A stretch of 64,000 nt of DNA from Streptomyces sp. NBC_00425. Lineage in GTDB: Bacteria > Actinomycetota > Actinomycetes > Streptomycetales > Streptomycetaceae. Both the position numbers and the translations under genes were made by a program. The notes beneath the pieces were generated by a model that worked only from the letters and a program-made list of their open reading frames with translations, ran no database searches and had not been told where the DNA came from. Position 1 is the first letter of the stretch. Every line of letters starts with the position of its first letter. Where the stretch lies: contig NZ_CP107928.1 of the NCBI RefSeq assembly GCF_036030735.1, positions 1,364,001 to 1,428,000 on the forward strand, in the 5' to 3' direction. Positions 34,362 to 43,469 of the stretch are shown here, piece after piece.

Positions 34362-35845
34362 GCGGGACGTTCGTCGGCATGCCGGCGTTTCCGGAGGCCG
34401 CCCGGGAGGCGGTCGGCGACACGACTCTGCGCGCCAATCTGCGGCACGCCACGCACACCATCCGCGCCAAGCGCGCCGCGGCGGTCGCCGAGGTGTCCGA
34501 CTGGGCCGCGCTGCGCGAGGCCGGCAAGCAGATCAAGGACCACACGCTGCGGCATCTCGACCGCTATCTGGTCCAGTTGGAGGAATCGGTCAGCGCGGCC
34601 GGCGGCACCGTCCACTGGGCGGCCGACGCCGACGAGGCGAACCGGATCGTCACCCGGCTGGTCAAGGAGACCGGCGAGTCGGAGGTCGTCAAGGTCAAGT
34701 CCATGGCGACGCAGGAGATCGGGCTGAACGAGGCGCTGGAGGCCGAGGGCATCCGGGCCTACGAGACCGATCTCGCCGAGCTGATCGTGCAGTTGGGCAA
34801 GGACCGCCCCTCGCACATCCTGGTCCCGGCCATCCACCGCAACCGGGGCGAGATCCGGGACATCTTCGCCGCGGAGATGAGCCGGTGGGGGCGGCCGGCC
34901 CCGGAGGGCCTCACGGACACGCCGGCCGAGCTCGCCGAGGCGGCCCGCCTGCACCTGCGGGAGAAGTTCCTGCGCGCCAGGGTCGGCGTCTCCGGCGCGA
35001 ACTTCATGGTCGCCGAGACGGGCACCCTGGTGGTCGTGGAGTCGGAGGGCAACGGGCGGATGTGCCTCACCCTGCCCGAGACGCTGATCTCCGTCGTCGG
35101 CATCGAGAAGATCGTGCCGACCTGGCGCGACCTGGAGGTCTTCCTCCAGACGCTGCCCCGCTCGTCGACGGCCGAACGCATGAACCCGTACACCTCGACG
35201 TGGACGGGCACCACGGACGGCGACGGTCCGCGGACGTTCCATCTGGTGCTGCTGGACAACGGCCGCACCGACACCCTCGCCGACGAGGTCGGCCGGCAGG
35301 CCCTGCGCTGTATCCGCTGCTCGGCCTGTCTGAACGTGTGCCCGGTGTACGAGCGGGCCGGCGGCCACGCCTACGGCTCGGTCTACCCGGGTCCGATCGG
35401 CGCGATCCTCAGCCCTCAACTGCGGGGCACCGGCAGCGAGATCGACGCCTCGCTGCCGTACGCCTCCTCGCTGTGCGGGGCCTGCTACGAGGTCTGCCCG
35501 GTCGCCATCGACATCCCGGAGGTGCTGGTGCACCTGCGCGAACGGGTCGTGCAGGGCGGGCCGGTGACCCTGGAGGGCAACCGGACGGTGCTGAAGCCGG
35601 CCAAGGGCCACGCCGCCGAGCGCGCGGCGATGCGGGCGGCCCGCTGGGCGTTCGCCCGCCCCGGCGCGCTGCGCGCCGGTCAGCGGCTGGCGTCGCGTAC
35701 CCGCCGCCTGCACCCCCGCACCCTGCCCGGACCGGGCCGGGCGTGGAGCGGCAGCCGGGATCTTCCGCCCGTGCCCGCGGAACCCTTCCGCGACTGGTGG
35801 CAGCGGACCAACGGCGGCGACGCCGGCGAGGGGACGGCGAAGTGA
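34358..35845 (+). CDS. lutB: L-lactate utilisation iron-sulfur protein LutB
   Basis: The 495-residue protein has an N-terminal LUD domain (residues 60-300: KVKSMATQEIGLNEAL, VSGANFMVAETGTLVV) and a C-terminal double 4Fe-4S ferredoxin region, CIRCSACLNVCPVY near 320 and CGACYEVCPVAIDIP near 370. It is the iron-sulfur subunit of the lactate oxidation complex. GTG start overlaps lutA (GTGA), stop overlaps lutC (GTGA), so all three are coupled. Length agrees with the family. Confidence 0.93.
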   Translation: MSGTFVGMPAFPEAAREAVGDTTLRANLRHATHTIRAKRAAAVAEVSDWAALREAGKQIKDHTLRHLDRYLVQLEESVSAAGGTVHWAADADEANRIVTRLVKETGESEVVKVKSMATQEIGLNEALEAEGIRAYETDLAELIVQLGKDRPSHILVPAIHRNRGEIRDIFAAEMSRWGRPAPEGLTDTPAELAEAARLHLREKFLRARVGVSGANFMVAETGTLVVVESEGNGRMCLTLPETLISVVGIEKIVPTWRDLEVFLQTLPRSSTAERMNPYTSTWTGTTDGDGPRTFHLVLLDNGRTDTLADEVGRQALRCIRCSACLNVCPVYERAGGHAYGSVYPGPIGAILSPQLRGTGSEIDASLPYASSLCGACYEVCPVAIDIPEVLVHLRERVVQGGPVTLEGNRTVLKPAKGHAAERAAMRAARWAFARPGALRAGQRLASRTRRLHPRTLPGPGRAWSGSRDLPPVPAEPFRDWWQRTNGGDAGEGTAK

Positions 35846-36531
35846 GCAGCAGGGAACAGATCCTGGGCCGGGTCCGGCGTGCGCTGGCCGACGTGCCTCG
35901 CGGCGACGCTCCGGAGTCCGGCGGGTCGGGCGGGTCGGGCGGGTCCGGACGGGTCCCCGGGTACGGGGAGGCCGTGGCCCGGGAGTACCTGCGGGAGCAC
36001 GGCGAGCGCGACGCCGCGCAGACGGCGGAGCTGCTGGCGGAGAACCTGGCCGACTACCGGGCGCTCGTGCACCGCTGCACGGAGAGCGAACTCCCTTCCC
36101 TGATCGGCCGGTTGCTCGCCGTCCACGGGACGAGGTCGGTCCTCGCGCCGGCGGGGCTGGACCCCGCCTGGCTGTCGGCGGCGGACGCCGAGCGGGTCGA
36201 GGACCGGGCCGAGAGCACCGCGCACGAGCTGGACGGAGTGGACAGCGTGGTCACGGCGTGCGCGGTGGCGATCGCGGAGACCGGGACGATCGTCCTGGAC
36301 GGCGGCCCCGGGCAGGGCCGGCGCCGCATCACCCTGGTCCCCGACCACCATGTGTGCGTGGTGCGGGTGCCCGGGCAGCTCGTGTCGTCCGTGCCGCAGG
36401 CCCTCGAACGACTCGACCCGGCCCGCCCGTTGACGTGGATCTCCGGCCCGTCCGCGACCAGCGACATCGAACTGGACCGGGTGGAGGGGGTGCACGGCCC
36501 GCGCACGCTGGAGGTCGTCCTGGTCGACTGA
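35842..36531 (+). CDS. lutC: L-lactate utilisation protein LutC (LUD domain)
   Basis: The 229-residue LUD-domain protein begins VSSREQILGRVRRAL and contains ACAVAIAETGTIVLDGG and RRRITLVPDHHVCVV, typical of LutC. Near residue 28 it has a Gly-Ser linker (GGSGGSGGSG) encoded by about three copies of a GGGTCGGGC-like unit, a likely product of slippage and probably neutral. It is the last gene of lutABC; the GTG overlaps the lutB stop. The next gene is convergent with only 28 bp between. Confidence 0.92.
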   Translation: MSSREQILGRVRRALADVPRGDAPESGGSGGSGGSGRVPGYGEAVAREYLREHGERDAAQTAELLAENLADYRALVHRCTESELPSLIGRLLAVHGTRSVLAPAGLDPAWLSAADAERVEDRAESTAHELDGVDSVVTACAVAIAETGTIVLDGGPGQGRRRITLVPDHHVCVVRVPGQLVSSVPQALERLDPARPLTWISGPSATSDIELDRVEGVHGPRTLEVVLVD

Positions 36532-36559
36532 CGCGGCCGGGCGGGCGCGCCGGGCCCGT

Positions 36560-38098
36560 TCAGAGGTCGCGGGGCTCCAGCGGGTCGACCGCCGGGCCCT
36601 GCACGACCGCGCCCCGCACGTCGAACCGCGAGCCGTGGCAGGGACACTCCCAGGCCCGCTCGGCGCGGTTGAAGGCGACGAGGCAGCCCAGATGGGTGCA
36701 GCGCGCGGACAGGGCGTGGAGCTGTCCGTCCTCGTCGCGGTGGACGGCGCAGCGCTCGCCGCCGACGCGGACCACCGCGCCGTCGCCCGGTGCGAGGGTC
36801 TCGACGGACGGCCCGGAGGGCGAGGGCAGCCGGTCGCCAACGAAGTGCCGGGCCACGTCGGCCTGCTGCTTGAGGAAGGCGGCGCCCTCGCGGACCACGG
36901 AGGCCAGCCGGCGGGGGTCGTACAGCTCGTCCCAGGGACTCGTCCCGCCGGTGATCCGCTCGGCCAGCAGACGGCCGGCCATGACGCCCCCGCTCATCCC
37001 CCAGCCGCCGAAGCCGGTCGCCACGTAGGCGTGGCGGCTGCCGGGGTGCAGCGGTCCGACCAGCGGGACGGAGTCGGTGGAGTCGTTGTCCTGGGTGGCC
37101 CAGCGGTGGGTGAAGGTCAGATCGCCGAAGCGGTCGGTCGCCCAGGCGCACAGGCGGGCGAAGCGCTCTTCGACGTCACCGCCGGAGCCGGGCGTGAAGT
37201 GCTCGCCCGTCACGATGAGCAGGCGCCGGCCGTCGTCCGTCGGCGCCGTGCGCACCGAGCGCGTGTTCTGCTCCTGGGTGATGTACATGCCGAGCGGGGC
37301 GCCGATGGCGTCGAGCGGCGCGGCCACGACCAGTTCGCGGCGCGGGGAGAGCCGGCTGAAGAGCAGCGCCCGGTCGAAGACCGGGTAGTGGGTGGCGACG
37401 ACGACGGACCGGGCGCTCACCTCGGTGCCGGACGCCGGCGACCGGGTGGTGAGCACGCAGGGGTCGCCCTCGGTGAGACCGGTGACCCGGGTCTGCTCGT
37501 GGATCGTGCCGCCGAGCCGCCGGATGTCGTCGGCGAGGGCGAGGAGGTACTTGCGGGGGTGGAACTGCGCCTGCCCCGTGACCCGGACCGCGCCGGCGAC
37601 GGGGAACGGCAGGTCCGTGTCGGTCACGTACGCGGCCGGGAGCCCGGCCTCCCGGGCGGCCTCCGCCTCCGCCTTCAGGGCGTCGGTGCGGGAGGCGTCC
37701 TCGGCGTAGGTGTAGGCCGCCGTCTCCTCCCAGTCGCAGTCGACGCCGAGCGTGTCGGCGGTCGCGGCGACGTGCCGGACGGCCTCCGACTGCGAGCGGG
37801 CGTACAGCGCGGCCGCCTCCGGGCCCCGGGTGCGGCGCAGCCGGTCGTAGACCAGGGTGTGCAGGGCGCTGACCTTGGCCGTCGTGTGCCCGGTGACCCC
37901 GGCCGCGATCCGGTCCGCCTCCAGCACGGCGACGGAGCGTCCCCGCCGGGCCAGCTCCCACGCGGTGCTCAGTCCGGCGATGCCCGCGCCGACGACCGCG
38001 ACGTCCACGGTGAGCGGTCCCTCCGGCGGAGGCAGCGGGGCGCCGGGGGGCGCGGTGTCCAGCCAGTACGACCCGTGGAGCTGCGCATGATCGTCCAT
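36560..38098 (-). CDS. FAD-dependent oxidoreductase with C-terminal Rieske domain
   Basis: The 512-residue protein has an N-terminal DAO-type FAD fold (VDVAVVGAGIAGLSTAWELARRG at about residue 32) and a C-terminal Rieske [2Fe-2S] domain (CTHLGC with ligand Cys/His near 465 and CPCHGSRF near 485). Such proteins are typical of gamma-glutamylputrescine oxidase-like or glycine-oxidase-like enzymes joined to Rieske; the substrate is probably an amine but cannot be read. No Tat signal is present, so it is cytoplasmic. No good ribosome site lies before the ATG. It converges with lutC. Confidence 0.87.
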   Translation of the reverse strand: MDDHAQLHGSYWLDTAPPGAPLPPPEGPLTVDVAVVGAGIAGLSTAWELARRGRSVAVLEADRIAAGVTGHTTAKVSALHTLVYDRLRRTRGPEAAALYARSQSEAVRHVAATADTLGVDCDWEETAAYTYAEDASRTDALKAEAEAAREAGLPAAYVTDTDLPFPVAGAVRVTGQAQFHPRKYLLALADDIRRLGGTIHEQTRVTGLTEGDPCVLTTRSPASGTEVSARSVVVATHYPVFDRALLFSRLSPRRELVVAAPLDAIGAPLGMYITQEQNTRSVRTAPTDDGRRLLIVTGEHFTPGSGGDVEERFARLCAWATDRFGDLTFTHRWATQDNDSTDSVPLVGPLHPGSRHAYVATGFGGWGMSGGVMAGRLLAERITGGTSPWDELYDPRRLASVVREGAAFLKQQADVARHFVGDRLPSPSGPSVETLAPGDGAVVRVGGERCAVHRDEDGQLHALSARCTHLGCLVAFNRAERAWECPCHGSRFDVRGAVVQGPAVDPLEPRDL

Positions 38099-38199
38099 GT
38101 CGGCCGGGTTCCCACGCCCGGGCAGGTCACACGGACTCCGGCGCCCCGCGACGACGGCCCGGTCCCACGGCGTTCTCGCCGCGCGGCCGGGGCCGTGGG

Positions 38200-38778
38200 T
38201 CAGGACCAGGTCATCGGGCAGCCGTGCCGCAGCGCGTACCGGGCGGCGCGCAGGTACAGGGCCGTGTAGAAGGCCGCCTGAAGGTCGTCGGCCCACGGCC
38301 CCGGCCGCGCCATGGCCGCTGTGCTCGCCTCGCCGTCAAGGAACCACCGCGTCAGCTCGAGGTTGCCGCCGGTCTCCGGTATCGCGTCCAGGGGCAGGTC
38401 GAGAGCCTGGGCCAGCCGCTCGGCGAGGGCGAGGACCTGCGGTGCCCCGGCGATCAGCGTCTCGTCCGCGTAGGCGCCGCCGATCGGCAGTTCCACCTCC
38501 CGGTCGAGGGAGACCGGCACCAGGACGGTCCAGCCGAGGAGCGTCTCCTCCTCGGCCCGGGTGAGGTGCGCCCGGCACAGCGCGGCGAAGCCGTCCATGG
38601 ACGGGCTCGCCTTCTCCTCGAACCGGCACCGCGCCCGCCCTGCGGATTCCGCCGGCAGGTACGGTGGCAGTCCGCGCCGCCGCAGTTGCTCGTTGAGTCC
38701 CGAGGCCGTGTCACCGTGTCCGCCCTCCTCCCGCCCGAACCACTCCCGGCCGTCCACGCTCACCAGATACACACCCAT
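38200..38778 (-). CDS. Conserved hypothetical protein (192 aa)
   Basis: I do not recognise a named family. The protein starts MGVYLVSVDGREWFGREEGG and contains LLGWTVLVPVSLDREVELP and a helical C-terminal half ending AARYALRHGCPMTWS. It is soluble and resembles Streptomyces proteins of unknown function. The ATG has only a weak ribosome site; an upstream in-frame GTG ten codons earlier is an alternative. The gene is divergent from the MoxR gene. Confidence 0.7.
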   Translation of the reverse strand: MGVYLVSVDGREWFGREEGGHGDTASGLNEQLRRRGLPPYLPAESAGRARCRFEEKASPSMDGFAALCRAHLTRAEEETLLGWTVLVPVSLDREVELPIGGAYADETLIAGAPQVLALAERLAQALDLPLDAIPETGGNLELTRWFLDGEASTAAMARPGPWADDLQAAFYTALYLRAARYALRHGCPMTWS

Positions 38779-38899
38779 GTCCCGCAACGTACCGCCCGCC
38801 ACCGACAACGCCCCCGGCGGCGAGGGACGGCACCGCAGGCCTGCGCCGAGGGTCGGGGTGAGTCACGGCGATGAGCGAGCTGCGGGGTGAGGGACGCTG

Positions 38900-38930
38900 A
38901 TGACAAATTCGGTGAACAAGCGCTTAGATA
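38900..38930 (+). promoter_or_regulatory. Probable promoter of the moxR-VWA pair
   Basis: ATGACA (38900-38905) and TAGATA (38925-38930) are 19 bp apart; a TGACAA reading gives 18. An AAGCGCTT palindrome (38918-38925) lies between them. A promoter here means that the ATG at 38900 cannot be the start codon. Confidence 0.45.
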
Positions 38931-38977
38931 GTGGGCGGATCACGCTCCCAGCCCGCGCCGACCGCCGGAGGCCCCCG

Positions 38978-39835
38978 TTGTTCACGTCCGTCGACGATGT
39001 CCGCGACCGGCTCGCCGAGAGCGGGTACCTGGCCTCCCCCGCCGTCGCCACCACCGTCTTCCTGGCCGACCGGCTCGGCAAGCCACTGCTGGTGGAGGGA
39101 CCGGCCGGGGTCGGCAAGACCGAGCTGGCCAAGGCCGTGGCGCAGGTGGCGGGCGCCCGGCTGGTGCGGCTGCAGTGCTACGAGGGCGTCGACGAGTCCC
39201 GCGCGCTGTACGAGTGGAACCACGCCAAGCAGCTGCTGCGCATCAGCGCCGGCCGCGACGAGACCTGGGACGAGGCCCGCACGGACGTCTTCAGCGAGGA
39301 GTTCCTGCTCCCCCGCCCGCTGCTGACCGCCATCCGCGGCGACGAGCCGACCGTCCTGCTGATCGACGAGACCGACAAGGCCGACGTCGAGGTGGAGGGA
39401 CTGCTCCTCGAGGTGCTCAGCGACTTCCAGGTCACCGTTCCGGAACTGGGCACGATCACCGCGACCCGGCGGCCCTTCGTGGTCCTCACCTCCAACGCCA
39501 GCCGTGAGCTGTCGGAGGCGCTGCGCCGCCGCTGTCTCTTCCTGCACATCGGGTTCCCGCAGGAGGAGCTGGAGCGGCGGATCGTCCGGCTGAAGGTGCC
39601 CGGCATCGACGCGGCGCTGGCCGAGTCCGTGGTCCGGGTGGTGGGCGCGCTGCGCGCGATGGACCTGCGCAAGGCGCCGTCCGTGGCGGAGACGATCGAC
39701 TGGGCGCGCACGCTCCTCGCGCTCGGCGCCGACGCCCTGGACGAGGACGTCGTCCGTGACAGTCTGGGCGTGATCCTCAAGCACCAGGACGACGTCCTCA
39801 AGGCGGGCGCCAAGCTCGACCTGGACGCCGTGTGA
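38978..39835 (+). CDS. MoxR-type AAA+ ATPase
   Basis: The 285-residue AAA+ protein has Walker A EGPAGVGKTEL near residue 40, Walker B VLLIDETDKAD, sensor 1 LTSNASRELSE, and Arg finger region RRRCLFLHI. MoxR ATPases act as chaperones with von Willebrand A partners to insert metals or mature complexes. I chose the TTG because GGAGG lies six to seven bases before it and the product starts with the family's usual FTSVDDVRDRL; the ATG 26 codons upstream overlaps a promoter. Its stop overlaps the VWA gene start (GTGA). Confidence 0.9.
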   Translation: MFTSVDDVRDRLAESGYLASPAVATTVFLADRLGKPLLVEGPAGVGKTELAKAVAQVAGARLVRLQCYEGVDESRALYEWNHAKQLLRISAGRDETWDEARTDVFSEEFLLPRPLLTAIRGDEPTVLLIDETDKADVEVEGLLLEVLSDFQVTVPELGTITATRRPFVVLTSNASRELSEALRRRCLFLHIGFPQEELERRIVRLKVPGIDAALAESVVRVVGALRAMDLRKAPSVAETIDWARTLLALGADALDEDVVRDSLGVILKHQDDVLKAGAKLDLDAV

Positions 39836-41184
39836 GCGCCCGGGTCGCCGACCGGCTGGCCGGCTTCGTCGCCGCGCTGCGCGCCCACGGCGTCCGCGTC
39901 GGCACGGGCGAGACCGTGGACGCCGCCGAGGCCGCCGCGGCGCTGGGATTCGTCGACCGGGCACTGCTGCGCGAAGGACTGGCCGCGACGCTGCTGCACT
40001 CGGAGGACCAGCGACGGGTGTTCGACACCGTCTTCGACCTGTACTTCCCGCGCGGCGTGGGCGCGCCCGGGGGCGAACCGGGCGACCGCGACGACCTGCG
40101 CGAGCGACTGGCCGCCGCACTCGCCGAGGGCGACGACGCGATGCTGGGCCGGCTGGCGATCGAGGCGGTCGACGGGCTGGGCGGGTACGGGAGTTCGCCG
40201 GGTGCGGACGGCTGGTCGTCGTACCAGACGCTCGAACGGCTGCGCCCGCAGACGCTGTTGGCGCGGGTGCGGAACGACATGCGTGCGCGGAGCGGCGGTT
40301 CCGGCTTCGCCGACCGGCTGCTGGAGGACGAGATCCGGCGCCGCATCGAGGCGTTCCGCGGCCTGGTGGCCGGGGAGGCGCGCCGCCGGGTGGCGGAGCG
40401 GCGCGGGCGGGACGAGATCGCCCGCCGGGCGGTGGCCCCGACCGCCGACCGGGTCGACTTCCTGTACGCGGGCCAGGACCGGCTGGCCGAACTGCGGCGG
40501 ACGGTGCAGCCGTTGGCCCGCAAGCTGGCCACCCGGATGGCCGCGCGCCGCCGCCGGGCCGCCCGGGGTTCCATCGATCTGCGGCGCACGCTGCGCGCCT
40601 CGCTCTCGACGGGCGGCGTGCCGATGCGGCCCGTGCTGCGCCGTCGGCGTCCGGTCCGTCCCGAACTGGTGCTGCTGTGCGACGTGTCGGGCTCGGTGAC
40701 GGGGTTCTCCGACTTCACGATGCTGCTGGTGCAGGCGCTGCACGACCAGTTCTCCAAGGTGCGGGTGTTCGCCTTCGTCAACCGGATCGACGAGGTGACC
40801 GGTCTGCTCGAACACGGCGCGGCCGATCCCGGAGGCCTCGGCGCCCGCATCCGGGCCGAGGCACGGCTGACGGGCTATCACGGCAGCAGCGACTACGGCG
40901 TCGCCCTGGGCGAGTTCGTGGAGCGGTACGGCGCCGCGGTCGGCCCCCGCACCACGGTCTTCGTGCTCGGCGACGCCCGGACGAACATGGCCGACCCGAA
41001 CCTGGCCGCGCTGCGCCGGATCGCCGGACAGGCCCGCCATCTGCACTGGCTGAACCCGGAGCCCCGGTCCCTGTGGGGCACGGGCGACTCGGCCGCACCC
41101 GAGTACGCCGAGCTGGTCGCGATGCACGAATGCCGCAACGCCCTCCAGCTCGGCGCACTCATCGGCCGGCTGCTTCCCGTCTAG
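39832..41184 (+). CDS. VWA domain protein, CoxE-like
   Basis: The 450-residue protein has a helical N-terminal half and a C-terminal von Willebrand A domain with the MIDAS motif DVSGSVTGFSDF near residue 283 and HGSSDYGVALGEF near 348. It belongs to the CoxE/DUF58-like group that pairs with MoxR ATPases in assembly of molybdenum hydroxylases or other complexes. The GTG overlaps the moxR stop, so the pair works together. No carbon monoxide dehydrogenase genes are near, so the client is unknown. Confidence 0.88.
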   Translation: MSARVADRLAGFVAALRAHGVRVGTGETVDAAEAAAALGFVDRALLREGLAATLLHSEDQRRVFDTVFDLYFPRGVGAPGGEPGDRDDLRERLAAALAEGDDAMLGRLAIEAVDGLGGYGSSPGADGWSSYQTLERLRPQTLLARVRNDMRARSGGSGFADRLLEDEIRRRIEAFRGLVAGEARRRVAERRGRDEIARRAVAPTADRVDFLYAGQDRLAELRRTVQPLARKLATRMAARRRRAARGSIDLRRTLRASLSTGGVPMRPVLRRRRPVRPELVLLCDVSGSVTGFSDFTMLLVQALHDQFSKVRVFAFVNRIDEVTGLLEHGAADPGGLGARIRAEARLTGYHGSSDYGVALGEFVERYGAAVGPRTTVFVLGDARTNMADPNLAALRRIAGQARHLHWLNPEPRSLWGTGDSAAPEYAELVAMHECRNALQLGALIGRLLPV

Positions 41185-41195
41185 AGCGCCGGGGA

Positions 41196-41225
41196 CCGTG
41201 CCGGGTGGGCCCGTGCCGGATGGGT
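41196..41225. repeat. Imperfect 15-bp tandem repeat
   Basis: CCGTGCCGGGTGGGC is followed directly by CCGTGCCGGATGGGT (two differences), in the 63-bp gap between the convergent VWA and cupin genes. Confidence 0.55.
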
Positions 41226-41247
41226 CCGGGCCGGTCCGGGCGGGTCC

Positions 41248-41613
41248 TCAGGCCTCCTTGGCCTTCCCGTACTCCGTGGCCATCGCCCCGGCGAAGTCGT
41301 ACACGACGCACTGCTCGTCGCCCACGACCCACGCGTCGTGGCCGGGCGGGACGACGAACACGTCGCCGGGGCCGAGTTCGCTCTCGCCGCCCTCGTCCAT
41401 GGTGATGTGCATGCGTCCGGAGACCACATAGCCGTTGTGGTGGATCATGCAGGTGTCCGTGCCCATGACGCCCGCCAGCGACTCGGTCCAGCGCCAGCCG
41501 GGTTCGAAGGTCGCCCTGGCGAAGTCGAGCCCGGTCATGTGGACGGCCTCGATGTGGCCGCGGGGGAAATCGCGGCGCTCGTCCGGCTTGTCGAGCGTCT
41601 TCACTTCCATCAT
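41248..41613 (-). CDS. Cupin domain protein
   Basis: A 121-residue small beta-barrel cupin. Motif 1 has HHNGYVVSGRMHITMDEG near residue 58 and motif 2 is GDVFVVPPGHDAWVVG near residue 83, with His ligands for a metal. Substrate unknown; such proteins are sensors or isomerases/dioxygenases. AAGGAGGAG lies four bases before ATGATG; I used the first ATG. The dehydratase gene lies 143 bp upstream on the same strand. Confidence 0.85.
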   Translation of the reverse strand: MMEVKTLDKPDERRDFPRGHIEAVHMTGLDFARATFEPGWRWTESLAGVMGTDTCMIHHNGYVVSGRMHITMDEGGESELGPGDVFVVPPGHDAWVVGDEQCVVYDFAGAMATEYGKAKEA

Positions 41614-41756
41614 GACGCTCCTCCCTTCCTGCCGCGCTTGACCACGGCCGGGGGCGGTCTCCCCGGCGGACCTGGACGCCACCGGCGGGAGCCGCGCCCC
41701 CTACGCCTCCATCGTCCGCCTGTCCACCGGGGGCCGCCATACGGGGTGTGCCGGCC

Positions 41757-42734
41757 TCAGACGGCGTCGCCGCACAGCTCGGCGAAGCGGCCGGAGTCGA
41801 CGTTGCCGCCGGAGACGATCACGCCGACGCGCCGGGGGAGGTCGTCGACCCGTCCGGCGAGGAGCGCGGCGAGCGGCGTGGCGCCGCTGGGCTCCACGAC
41901 GATCTTCAGCCGTTCGAAGGCGAACCGCATGGCGGCCCGGATCTCGTCGTCCGAGACCAGCTCGATCGCGTCGACGAGCCGCCGGTTCACCGAGAAGGTC
42001 AGCTCGCCCGGCGTGTGCAGGGCCTGCCCGTCGGCGATGGTGCGCGGCACCGGGATCTCTACCCGGCGGCCCGCTTCCAGGGACCGCTTGGTGTCGTCGC
42101 CGGCCTCGGGCTCGACGCCGACCACCCGGATGCCGGGCCGCAGTCCCTTGACCGCGGTCGCGCTGCCGGCGATCAGTCCGCCGCCCCCGACCGGGGCCAG
42201 CAGGGCGTCCAGCTCGCCCGCTTCCTCCAGGAGCTCGAGTGCGGCGGTGCCCTGGCCCGCCATGACGTGCGGGTGCTCATAGGGCGGGATCAGCGCCAGG
42301 CCGCGGTCGGCGGCCAGGGCCTCGGCGATGGCGACGCGGTCACCGGCATAACGGTCGTAGGTGACGATCTCGGCCCCGTAGCCCTCCGTCGCCGCCCGCT
42401 TGGAGCGCGGCGCGTCCTCGGGCATGACGATCACCGCGGTCGTGCCGAGTTCCCGGGCGGCCAGGGCGACGGCCTGGGCGTGGTTGCCGGAGGAGTACGC
42501 GGCGATGCCCCGGGCCAGCTGTTCGGGGGCCAGCCGGGAGGCCGCGTTGTAGGCGCCGCGGAACTTGAAGGCGCCGACGCGCTGGAAGTTCTCGCACTTC
42601 AGCAGGACCTCGGCGCCGACGATCCGGTCGAGCGTCCGGGAGCGCAGCACGGGGGTGCGGTGTGCGACGCCCTTGAGCCGGGCGGCCGCGTCGCGGACGT
42701 CGTCGAAGGTGATCGGCAGGGGCGTGGTCGTCAC
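41757..42734 (-). CDS. PLP-dependent threonine/serine dehydratase-like enzyme
   Basis: The 325-residue fold-type II PLP enzyme has the cofactor Lys in FKFRGAYNA near residue 58, SSGNHAQAVAL, the phosphate-binding GGGGLIAGSA near 180 and a C-terminal VIVSGGNVD. It lacks the ACT-like regulatory domain of biosynthetic IlvA, so it is a catabolic threonine/serine dehydratase or threo-3-hydroxyaspartate ammonia-lyase. It is 12 bp downstream of a YheO-type regulator gene on the same strand, so the two form an operon and the regulator probably senses the substrate. Confidence 0.88.
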   Translation of the reverse strand: MTTTPLPITFDDVRDAAARLKGVAHRTPVLRSRTLDRIVGAEVLLKCENFQRVGAFKFRGAYNAASRLAPEQLARGIAAYSSGNHAQAVALAARELGTTAVIVMPEDAPRSKRAATEGYGAEIVTYDRYAGDRVAIAEALAADRGLALIPPYEHPHVMAGQGTAALELLEEAGELDALLAPVGGGGLIAGSATAVKGLRPGIRVVGVEPEAGDDTKRSLEAGRRVEIPVPRTIADGQALHTPGELTFSVNRRLVDAIELVSDDEIRAAMRFAFERLKIVVEPSGATPLAALLAGRVDDLPRRVGVIVSGGNVDSGRFAELCGDAV

Positions 42735-42746
42735 GAGGGTGCTCCT

Positions 42747-43463
42747 TCAGGGGGTGTCGTCGGCGCCGTCCGCCCCGGTCGCCGGGGTGGCTCTGGCCTG
42801 CGAGAGGTAGGTGTAGGCGGAGGCGCGTGAGATGCCGAGGCGGGCGGCGGTCTGCTCGATCGCGCGGCGCACCGCGAACACGCCGCGTTCGTCCAGGCTC
42901 CGGAAGAGGGCCAGCCTGCGTGGCCGGTCGAGGCCGGCCCAGGTCTGGTCCTGGCGCAGCAGATGGGCGTCGAGGAGGGCGTCCACGACGGAGTCGATGT
43001 CGTCGCCGAAGGTGGTCGCCGGCGGGTCGGACGGCCCGGTCGTCGTCCCCGCGAGTGCGGCCAGCACCGCGCGCGCCCGGTCCACCTCGGTGACGTCCAC
43101 GTTGACGCAGAGGGCGCCGAAGACCGCGTCCGTGGAGTCGCGCAGCACCATCGTGGACGACTTCACCAGCTTTCCGGCGCCGGCGCGGGTGACGTAGTTC
43201 AGTTCGTCCGCGGCGGCGTCCCCGCGGGCGAGGACCCGCATGCCGATCTCGCTCATGGCGCCGCCGACCGTCCGTCCGGTCACCGCCCCGGCGACGGCGA
43301 CGACGGACTTCTCCGGCCGCCGGTAGTCGTGCAGCACCACCTCGCACACCGGGCCGAAGGTCGCCGCGATGCCGTCGACGACGGGGACGAGGGCGCGCAG
43401 GATCGCGTCCCGTTCCCGTTCCCGCTCCTCTTCCCGCAGGGCCTGCGGATCCTGGGGTTCCAT
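42747..43463 (-). CDS. YheO/DauR-type PAS and helix-turn-helix regulator
   Basis: The 238-residue protein has an N-terminal YheO-like PAS domain (FGPVCEVVLHDYRRPEKSVVAVAG, LCVNVDVTEVD) and a C-terminal helix-turn-helix (RLALFRSLDERGVFAVRRAIEQTAARLGISRASAYTYLSQ). DauR, a relative, controls D-arginine use. Here the partner is the dehydratase 12 bp downstream, so it probably controls use of a hydroxyamino acid. The ATG has no ribosome site; TCTAAT ends six bases upstream, which suggests a leaderless message. A dyad is at the -35 position. Confidence 0.85.
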   Translation of the reverse strand: MEPQDPQALREEERERERDAILRALVPVVDGIAATFGPVCEVVLHDYRRPEKSVVAVAGAVTGRTVGGAMSEIGMRVLARGDAAADELNYVTRAGAGKLVKSSTMVLRDSTDAVFGALCVNVDVTEVDRARAVLAALAGTTTGPSDPPATTFGDDIDSVVDALLDAHLLRQDQTWAGLDRPRRLALFRSLDERGVFAVRRAIEQTAARLGISRASAYTYLSQARATPATGADGADDTP

Positions 43464-43469
43464 GCAGCG

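Noticed and set aside
38918..38925. KstR2-type operator (AnCAAGnnCTTGnT) before the moxR gene
   Set aside because: The right half has A where G is required, and no steroid-ring degradation gene is near; the AAGCGCTT core alone is too short.
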